Made by a program: the position numbers and the translations under genes. This document shows positions 1-10,400 of a stretch of 64,000 nt of DNA, one piece after another (the first letter of the stretch is position 1; each line of letters opens with the position of its first letter). Source of the stretch: Eunapius fragilis (taxonomy: Eukaryota > Porifera > Demospongiae > Spongillida > Spongillidae). The notes below the pieces were generated by a model. It saw only the letters and a program-made list of their open reading frames with translations, was not told the origin of the DNA and did no database searches. The DNA lies in the NCBI GenBank assembly GCA_963681505.1, contig OY811976.1, positions 1,081,715-1,145,714 of the forward strand, in the 5' to 3' direction.

Positions 1-296
1 ACCCTCTGAAGGAGTGACTGAAAGCTGTGATGCTGCATGAGGGGAGGAGGTGAGCCTTGTCAGCAACAGAGGATATGTCCAGAAGAACTTTGAAGAGATG
101 ATCGTCCAGCTTTGAGGAAAGGCTCTTTTGGGTGATGGGAGTCAACAGAAGTACCTCTGAGGTAATTGCCTCTGATAATGGTACAGAACAAATGAATTGC
201 TGAGGCAAGGTGGTGTTGAGACTGGGAACCAAAACCCGAGCTACAAAGAGAGGTAATGTATGCTGCAGGGGAGTGTTGTGTGAGGGAACGCAGACC
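1..296 (-). other. possible coding remnant, unassigned
   Basis: The minus strand reads open for about 98 codons from near 296 to the window edge. The amino-acid mix is ordinary (for example SLSSKLDDHLFKVLLDISSV), unlike the repeat-driven frames next to it. The frame is closed upstream by a stop inside the 21-bp repeat. I recognise no family and see no certain start or splice site. It could be the 3' part of a gene or transposon continuing off the left edge, or chance. Confidence 0.2.
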
Positions 297-425
297 CAGA
301 CCACCTCTACTCAGGCCCAGACCACCTCTACTCAGGCCCAGACCACCTCTACTCAGGCCCAGACCACCTCTACTCAGGCCCAGACCACCTCTACTCAGGC
401 CCAGACCACCTCTACTCAGGCTCAG
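294..425. repeat. 21-bp minisatellite, six copies
   Basis: Six near-perfect head-to-tail copies of a 21-bp unit containing CCACCTCTACTCAGGCCCAG. The period is a multiple of three, so some frames stay open by default. I do not regard those frames as genes. Confidence 0.95.
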
Positions 426-585
426 CCTAGCCTGGTGCCAGGCACGATCAGATGTGTCCACAGCAGTACATTGTGCAGCAAAGCACCTACACACATCCTC
501 ATCAAATACCAGAAAGGCCAAAGGAGGTGTGGTGCAAGCCAGATGGACAGAAACCTCCACAGACATGAAGGACTGGGTGATCATG

Positions 586-735
586 TGTAGGGTGAGGGAT
601 GTGACCTGGTGACCATGTGTAGGTGAGGGGTGTGACCTGGTGATCATGTGTAGGGTGAGGGGGGTGAGGGGTGTGACCTGGTGACCATGTGTAGGATAGG
701 ATGTGACCTGGTGACCATGTGTAGGGAGAGTGTTG
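586..735. repeat. short array of the 32-bp satellite
   Basis: About five degenerate units of GTGACCTGGTGACCATGTGT followed by a G-rich stretch. This is the same satellite that forms the 3.4-kb array at 35040-38440, so the family is dispersed in this genome. Confidence 0.9.
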
Positions 736-1409
736 CCCAGGCAACTCCCAGTCTGGGGGTATGGAAGGGAATTATCACTTCATACACCAGGACCCTAGAT
801 TAAATTCACATATATCTCCAGATGCAATCTAATACTATAATTTCCATCGTACGTACGTACGTCCGTACGTACGTCCGCACGTACGTCCGCGTAACTCATT
901 TATATACTCGGTCTAGCGCCTATTGGTTGCTAGGTATGTACGCATACCTAGCCACCAATAGGAACGACCACCTCCCACACAAAAGGCGGTCGCAATGACA
1001 GCTGGTTTCCACTTCACATTAATATCAAATTTTTTTCAATTCAAAGTGGGGCAGGAACTGCATAAGTGCCGAAAGAATAAATGCAACGCTATTGTGGTTC
1101 ACTCTCAAGTCTCATCGTACATGCAGGCTGTAGTTACTATCTGAAATTGCGCGGGCATGTTATAGAGGTTGCGTAGTAGCGGTATGTTAGAACAGATGAT
1201 AGATTATATATGCAACATTTGGTAAAACAGCCGGTAAAAAAAGAGGAGCTAGGAGGTAGACCAACTGTTCATCTGGCAAATGAATAGCGAGACGAATAAC
1301 ACCCGTGATTTTTCACGGGGACATGCTAGTAAACAATAATACACATGTGAGCAGTAACTAAATGTAAAAAGATATGTCAAAATGTATGTCAGCAGAGCGA
1401 CATAACAAG
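736..1409. other. non-coding stretch: ACGT-rich simple repeat and hairpin
   Basis: No convincing gene. Bases 849-893 are an (ACGT)n-like simple repeat with CpG-containing variants. Bases 919-962 form a 20-bp stem with one mismatch and a TACG loop; one arm carries ATTGG and the other CCAAT. This stretch must hold the 3' UTR of the minus-strand receptor, which stops at 1410. I found no canonical AATAAA on the minus strand here. Confidence 0.6.
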
Positions 1410-1480
1410 TTAGTTATTGATATAATCGTATTCATCTGTATTTGGCTCATTACGTTCAATTAATCCAGTAAGTTGAACCA
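1410..1480 (-). CDS. receptor terminal exon (exon 13), tyrosine-containing tail
   Basis: After a good acceptor (CTCTCTCTCCTAG) the phase-1 frame encodes a 23-residue tail ending DEYDYINN before TAA at 1410-1412. Two tyrosines in an acidic context, with YINN matching the pY-x-N pattern bound by GRB2-type SH2 domains, suggest a phosphorylation site; that role is inference. The exon sits directly beside the first 26-bp array. Decayed copies of the same exon lie next to the other two 26-bp arrays. Confidence 0.7.
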
Positions 1481-4400
1481 CTAGGAGAGAGAGAAAATGT
1501 ATGGTACAATGGAGGGAACACCAAACATGGTACAATGGAGGGAACACCAAACATGGTACAATGGAGGGAACACCAAACATGGTACAATGGAGGGAACACC
1601 AAACATGGTACAATGGAGGGAACACCAAACATGGTACAATGGAGGGAACCAAACATGGTACAATGGAGGGAACACCAAACATGGTACAATGGAGGGAACA
1701 CTAAACATGGTACAATGGAGGGAACACCAAACATGGTACAATGGAGGGAACACCAAACATGGTACAATGGAGGGAACACCAAACATGGTACAATGGAGGG
1801 AACACCAAACATGGTACAATGGAGGAAACACATAACATGGTACAATGGAGGGAACACCCTGCTCCATAGGGTACCCCTAACACACTACTCTCCACATTCT
1901 TCCTGTTCCCTAGAATGCTCCAAATAGGGTACACTTTCTATCAGTAGATAACTATTCCTCAATACAAATCATTGTTATCTCATTTCTCGAATCAAACTAC
2001 ACCAAATGGACCTTCCACCTTCATGTTAGTCAGATGAACATTTTAGGTGTCTTATGATCTAGACATTGCACATTGGGACAACATTTAATTATGTAATGAA
2101 CACACAATATAACACCTCTATGTTACCTGGCGAGACTCTCTCCAATAATGAACGATAATCCACCATGGGGTACCTGTTTGAACAGTAAATGATCCTGATT
2201 CCAAATCACAAAGTTGGTACATTAATTATCTGTCTGTTCTATTGAACCCATAGTTGTCATACACACAAAATGCCATATCAAATTACATGTAATTTGCATG
2301 CTTAGCGTACTGAATATGCAAGTAACAATGTTTAAGTCCTGCATGTGATTAAGGGAAACTGTGATCATGGCACCCCCTCCTCCCCATACCTACTATTCAA
2401 CATGGTCTGAGCACCTGTACACATGCTCATGTACCACTTGATGAAATAAACAAAGTCATCTGTACAATTGGTAATGCATCATTTCAGTGATTTTAAGGTA
2501 AATGCACACAGAATTCCATCACATAAAATCCAGCACTGAACAACAAACATACCTTATTTTAGCAATGGCAAGTATTTTCTCTATATGCCTTCCAAAATTG
2601 CATTCAATCATTGCATCACATAGCTTTGTATAAGTAGCTGCACTCTCATATCTCTCAATCCATATCTTAAGAAATGAACTTGAACTTTCTAGTAATGTCT
2701 CAGTTTCACTTGCAATATCATCAAGTTCTTGTGAAGTAAGATTAACCTCCAAGGCTACGGATCGCCATGGAATCATTTCCTTATTTAATATTTCTGCTAT
2801 TATTAGAATGTCATCTTCATCAATCTTATCTGTGAATGAAGGTCAAGATTACTAAGTATAATATCAATCTACTCCCCACTTGTGCCCTGCTCCATAGGGT
2901 ACCCCTAGCACACTACTCCCCACATGTACCCTGCTCCATAGGGTACCCCTAACACACTACTCCCCACATGTACCCTGCTCCATAGGGTACCCCTAACACA
3001 CTACTCCCCACATGTACCCTGCTCCATAGGGTACCCCTAACACACTACTCCCCACATGTACCCTGCTCCATAGGGTACCCTTAAGTCTCCACATTCATCC
3101 TGTTCTCTAGAATGCTCTATCAGTAGGCAACTCTTCCTCAATACAAATCATAGTTATCTTATTTCAAACTACAACAAATGGACCTTCCACCTTCATGTTA
3201 CTATGAGTCAGATGAACATTTTAGGTGTCTTATGATCTAGACATTGTAGGCATATTGCACATTGGGACAACAATTAATTTTGTAATGAGCACACAAGATA
3301 ACACCTCTATGTTACCTGGCGAGACTCTCTCCAATAATGAATGATAATCCACCATGTGGTACCTGTTTGAACAGTAAATGATCCTGATTCCAAATCACAA
3401 AGTTGGTATATTAATTATCTGTCTGTTCTATTGAACCCATACGTTAGTTGTCATACACACAATATGCCATATCAAATTAAATGTAATTTGCATGCTTAGC
3501 GTACTGAATATGCAAGTAACAATGTTTAAGTGATGCATGTGATTAAGGGAAACTGTGATCATGGAACCCCTCCTCCCCATACCTACTACTCAACATGGTC
3601 TGAGCACTTGTATACATGCTCATTGTTGAAATGAACAAAGTCATCTGTACAATTGGTAATGTATCATTCTATGAATTATGCAAATGCATACAGAATTCCA
3701 TCACATAAAATCCAGCACTAAACAACAAACATACCATATTTTAGCAATGGCAAGTATTTTCTCTACATGCCTTACAAAATCGCATTTCATCAGTGCATCA
3801 CATAGCTTTGTATAAGTAGCTGCACTCCAATATCTCTCAATCCATATCTTAAAAAATGATTTTGAACTTTCTAATAATGTCTCAGTTTCACTTGCAAGTT
3901 CTTGTGAAGTAAGACCAAACGCACAGGCTACGGATCGCCATGGAATCATTTCCTTATTTAATGCTTCTGTTTTTTGAATGTTAGCTTCATCAATCTTATC
4001 TGTGAATGAAGTTCAAGATTACTGTACCATTATGTTGTGCAGTGTTGTGGAGTTACTCTTCCACCAATAAAAATCATGGCTATCTCATTTCTTGAATCAA
4101 ACTACTACCCACATATACCCTGCTCCATAGGGTACCCCTAACACACTACTCCCCACATGTACCCTGCTCCATAGGGTACCCCTAACGCACTATTCACCAC
4201 ATGTACCCTGCTCCATAGGGTACCCCTAACGCACTACTCACCACATGTACCCTGCTCCATAGGGTACCCCTAACACACTCCTCCCCACATGTACCCTGCT
4301 CCATAGGGTACCTGTAACACACCACTCCCCACCTGTACCCTGCTCCATAGGGTATCTCTAACACACTACTCCCCACATGTACCCTGCTCCATAGGGTACC

Positions 4401-7400
4401 CCTAACACACTACTCCCCACATGTACCCTGCTCCATAGGGTACCCCTAACACACTACTCCCCATAAGTACCCTGCTCCATAGGGTACCCCTAACACACTA
4501 CTCCCCACAAGTACCCTGCTCCATAAGGCACCCCTAACACAATACTCCCCACATGTACCCTGCTCCATAGGGTACCCGTAACACACCACTCCCCACATGT
4601 ACCCTGCTCCATAGGATACCCCTAAAAAAACTACTCCCCACATGTACCCTGTTCCATAGGGTACCCCTAACACACTACTCCCCACATGTACCCTGCTCCA
4701 TAGGGTACCCCTAACACACTACTCCCCATAAGTACCCTGCTCCATAGGGTACCCCTAACACACTACTCCCCACAAGTACCCTGCTCCATAAGGCACCCCT
4801 AACACAATACTCCCCACATGTACCCTGCTCCATAGGGTACCCGTAACACACCACTCCCCACATGTACCCTGCTCCATAGGATACCCCTAACACACTACTC
4901 CCCACATGTACCCTGCTCCATAGGGTATCCCTAAAAAAACTACTCCCCACATGTACCCTGTTCCATAGGGTACCCCTAACACACTACTCCCCACATGTAC
5001 CCTGCTCCATAGGGTACCTCTAACACACTACTCCCCACATGTACCCTGCTCCATACAGTACCCCCAACACACTACTCCCCACATGTACCCTGCTCCATAG
5101 GGTACCTCTAACACACTACTCCCCACATGTACCCTGCTCCATAGGGTACCCCTAACACACTACTCCCCACATGTACCCTGCTCCATAGGGTACCCCTAAC
5201 ACACTACTCCCCACATGTACCCTGCTCCATAGGGTACCCCTAACACACTACTCCCCACATGTACCCTGCTCCATTGGGTACCCCTAACACACTACTCCCC
5301 ACATGTACCCTGCTCCATTGGGTACCCTTAACTCCCCACATTCTTTCTGTTCCCTAGAATGCTCCAAATAGGGTACACTTTCTATCAGTAGATAACTATT
5401 CCTCAATACAAATCATTGTTATCTTATTTCTCGAATCAAACTACAACAAATGGGCCATACCACCTTCATGTTAGTCAGATGAACATTTTAGGTGTCTTAT
5501 GATCTAGACATTGCACATTGGGACAACATTTAATTATGTAATGAACACACAATATAACACCTCTATGTTACCTGGCGAGACTCTCTCCAATAATGAATGA
5601 TAATCCACCTTGGGGTACCTGTTTGAACAGTAAATGATCCTGATTCCAAATCACAAAGTTGGTACATTAATTATCTGTCTGTTCTATTGAACCCATACGT
5701 TAGTTGTCATACACACAATATGCCATATCAAATTAAATGTAATTTGCATGCTTAGCGTACTGAATATGCAAGTAACAATGTTTAAGTGATGCATGTGATT
5801 AAGGGAAACTGTGATCATGGCACCCCCTCCTCCCCATACCTACTACTCAACATGGTCTGAGCATTTGTATACATGCTCATTGTTGATATGAACAAAGTCA
5901 TCTGTACAATTGGTAATACATCATTTCTATGAATTATGCAAATGCATAGAGAATTCCATCACATAAAATCCAGCACTAAACAACAAACATACCTTTCTTT
6001 AGCAATAGCAAGTATTTTCTCTACATGCCTTCCAAAATCGCATTTAATCAGTGCATCACATAGCTTTGTATAAGTAGCTGCACTCCAATATCTCTCAATC
6101 CATATCTTAAGAAATGAACTTGAACTTTCTAGTAATGTCTCAGTTTCACTTGCAAGTTCTTGTGAAGTATGACCAAACTCACAGGCTACGGATCGCCATG
6201 GAATCGCTTCCTTATTTAATGCTTCTGTTTTTTGAATGTTAGCTTCATCAATCTTATCTGTGAATGAAGTTCAAGATTACTGTACCATTATGTTGTGCAG
6301 TGTTGTGGAGTTACTCTTCCACCAATAAAAATCATGGTTATCTCATTTCTTGAATCAAACTACTACCCACATGTACCCTGCTCCATAGGGTACCCCTAAC
6401 ACACTACTCCCCACATGTACCCTGCTACATGTACATAGTGCTCGGAGTACTAATTTATGCAGTAAGTTGAGCCACTAAGTGAGGGAAAACCAAACATGGT
6501 GGAATGGAGGGAACACCAAACATGGTACAATGGAGGGAAAACCAAACACGGTACAATGGAGGGAATACCAAACATGGTACAATGGTGGGAACACCAAACA
6601 TGGTACAATGGAGGGAACACCAAACATGGTACAATGGAGGGAACACCAAACATGGTACAATGGAGGGAACACCAAACATGGTACAATGGAGGGAATACCA
6701 AACATGGTACAATGGAGGGAACACCAAACATGGTACAATGGGGGGAACACCATGTGCACTTTGGAAGTGTTTATGTGTGTGGTGGTGTGTTGGGAGGGTG
6801 CCGATGGGGGAGAGGGGTCACAATGTGGCGGGGGGTGTGGGGGTCACAATGTGGCAGGGGGTGAGTGGGGGGTCAGAATGCTTTACCTCCCACCTTGTTA
6901 GAGTGTGTGGGTTAGGAGTGTATCATGTCATGGTACAAAAGTGAGATGAGTGATGTTAAAGTTTGCTGGTATGTGTTGTGGGGATAGTGTGTATTGATGT
7001 GGTTCAGAGTGTATGCTGGTGCTGGTACATTAGTGTGTGTGTGAGGAGTGTGGTGAGTTGTAATGCAACTCCCACATCTGTCCTCACAACCTTGCACAAT
7101 ACACAACATGTACAGCTGTACATAAGATGTGGTACTCACTGATCTTCCTGTTCTTCTTCTTCCTCCAGCAGTAGAGAACTACTATGGCTCTGCAGAAAAT
7201 GAATAAATCATAATCATACCCACAGTTACTTACAGGGAACAAGATAACCAATCCATTAAGTGAGTAGTACATGTATGGAACACCAAACATGGTACAATGG
7301 AGGGAACACCAAACATGGTACAATGGAGGGAACGCCAAACATGGTACAATGGAGGGAACGCCAAACATGGTACAATGGAGGGAACACCAAACATGGTACA

Positions 7401-10400
7401 ATGGAGGGAACACCAAACATGGTACAATGGAGGGAACACCAAACATGGTACAATGGAGGGAACGCCAAACATGGTACAATGGAGGGAACGCCAAACATGG
7501 TACAATGGAGGGAACACCAAACATGGTACAATGGAGGGAACACCAAACATGGTACAATGGAGGGAACACCAAACATGGTACAATGGAGGGAACGTCAAAC
7601 ATGGTACAATGGAGGGAACGCCAAACATGGTACAATGGAGGGAACACCAAACATGGTACAATGGAGGGAACACCAAACATGGTACAATGGAGGGAACACC
7701 AAACATGGTACAATGGAGGGAACACCAAACATGGTACAATGGAGGGAACACCAAACATGGTACAATGGAGGGAACACCAAACATGGTACAATGGAGGGAA
7801 CACCAAACATGGTACAATGGAGGGAACACCAAACATGGTACAATGGAGGGAACACCAAACATGGTACAATGGAGGGAACACCAAACATGGTACAATGGAG
7901 GGAACACCAAACATGGTACAATGGAGGGAACACCAAACATGGTACAATGGAGGGAACACCAAACATGGTACAATGGAGGGAACACCAAACATGGTACAAT
8001 GGAGGGAACACCAAACATGGTACAATGGAGGGAACACCAAACATGGTACAATGGAGGGAACACCAAACATGGTACAATGGAGGGAACACCAAACATGGTA
8101 CAATGGAGGGAACACCAAACATGGTACAATGGAGGGAACACCAAACATGGTACAATGGAGGGAACACCAAACATGGTACAATGGAGGGAACACCAAACAT
8201 GGTACAATGGAGGGAACACCAAACATGGTACAATGGAGGGAACACCAAACATGGTACAATGGAGGGAACACCAAACATGGTACAATGGAGGGAACACCAA
8301 ACATGGTACAATGGAGGGAACACCAAACATGGTACAATGGTGGGAACACCAAACATGGTACAGTGTGGATAACTACGGAACTTACCCTATGATGACTGCC
8401 ACCAACAAAATAGTTACCCCTGACACCACTGACACCACTGATGCCACCACCACCGCATTAGAAACAATGGATCCTATTTGTGCAACATGTTGTGTGATAT
8501 GAATATGATAGTATGCTAGTCCCCGGGTCATTCCATGTCCTGACACAAATGAATCGGCATGTACCCCTCAGATTTGTGTGCAATTTATCATATTTGCTTG
8601 ACCTAATATGGATGTTACTTTAACGCATTAATTTTTAAAATCTCACGAGCGGTTTACGAATTAACACCGTCATGAATAATTAATTGCTTTCCACTTTGAA
8701 GACTCAAAACTCCCTAATTACAGAACCTTGTATGGCTATTGTTGGCATCAAATTGAAGCTCTCTTAGTGTACAATCCAACTATAATATGTTTCTGTGGGA
8801 GAGGCGAAAGGGTTAAAGAATAAACGTTTATACAGCACGGTTTTCAATATTTAGGTCACTTGCAGGGTGATACTTACGAATTTTGTTTTTGTATATGAAA
8901 ACTGTTCATTGTCCTTACATTTAAAAAAATAATAAAAAGTTTGAGTATCAGCTAGTTCTGGGAACTGCGGAGGGTTAAAGGGCAAGATGCCATTTTTAAT
9001 TTCTTCATAGTTGATTTTATCCCTAATGAGAAGCAAGTGTTTGTTTAGATACGTCTCAAGGGTATTACATAATACTGTCGTCAACTATCACAACAGTAAG
9101 AAAGGGTGGTGGTAATTTTTAAAAATGATTTTTAGTACATCGAATTGCGCATTTATTGGAAACCGTTAAGCCTATTTCATGACTCATAAGTGGTTACAGC
9201 TCAACATTTCTTTTGATTTGAAGTAAAAAGGAACAACGAGGTTTAACTGAACCGGCAGTGGGACCTATTCAACCTGTTCATACGGCGCACCGGGATCCCA
9301 CCCGCGGCACCACTACCCCCCGGGCCCGGTGCTATTAATTGAACTCCCGCGTTCCACTACCGACGGTACCATTAGTTGAACAACCCGCGGTACCACTACC
9401 ACTTGCCGAGCCTCCTGAGCAACTACCAGAGGTCCCAGCTGCCGTAGCTGACGTACCAGTAGCACCCCTTGCCGCCCTACCACATACAGCGCGTCGATAT
9501 ACTGGTACGTCAGCTACGGCAGCTGGGACCTCTGGTAGTTGCTCAGGAGGCTCGGCAAGTGGTAGTGGTACCGCGGGTTGTTCAACTAATGGTACCGAGG
9601 GTAGTGGAACGCGGGAGTTCAATTAATAGCACCGGGCCCGGGGGGTAGTGGTGCCACGGGTGGGATCCTGGTGCGCCGTATGAACAGGTTGAATAGGTCC
9701 CACCGCCGGTTCAGTTAAACCTCGTTGTTCCTTTTTACTTCAAATCAAAAGAAATGTTGAGCTGTAACCACTTACGACAGTACTAACGAGCAGCCCCGGA
9801 TCCAGGATTTGGCTAAGGGGGAAGGGGGTGGGGCGGTTTTACGGAAGGGGCGGCACATTGACAATGAATGCATGCGAAGCATGGGGCGGATACGAAAAGC
9901 GGTGGGGGAGGGGGGGGGTGCTGTCCGTTTTAGGTCGGGAGAAGGGGGTGCTGGGTGCTGTCTGCTTCAGGTCCGATACGTAAAGTACGAAATGTGGGAG
10001 GGGGGGGGGGCTCTTGCCGTACGATGATATATATCTTGGTTTGTGCGCGCATGCGTGATAGTGCGTGGAGAGCGGGGGGGGGGGGGCGGCCCCCCCCCCC
10101 CCCCCAAGCCTATGCTGGATCCGGGGCTGCTAATGAGCACCCTTACCTAAGCAACGATCCCATTAGAAGGCTTAACGGTTTCCAATAAATGCGCAATTCG
10201 ATGTACTAAAAATCATTTTTAAAAATTACCAACACCCTTTCTTACTGTTGTGATAGTTGACGACAGTATTATGTAATACCCTTGAGACGTATCTAAACAA
10301 ACACTTGCTTCTCATTAGGGATAAAATCAACTATGAAGAAATTAAAAATGGCGTCTTGCCCTTTAACCCTCTGCAGTTCCCAGAACTAGCTGATACTCAA

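Noticed and set aside
4194..4950. Frames rich in GVPYGAGYMWG
   Set aside because: Translation of the 44-bp minisatellite.
1499..8361. Regular short repeats as a possible CRISPR array
   Set aside because: Units are contiguous with no unique spacers, lie in spliced eukaryotic DNA, and have no cas genes nearby.
7084..8502. Long open frames (up to about 420 codons) on both strands of the 26-bp array
   Set aside because: They are produced by a stop-free repeat unit and share no codon bias or motif. The real coding here is the small exon at 7140-7189.
9335..9626. Two 95-codon frames, one on each strand, nearly identical to each other
   Set aside because: They are the two strands of the palindrome centre and simply mirror each other.
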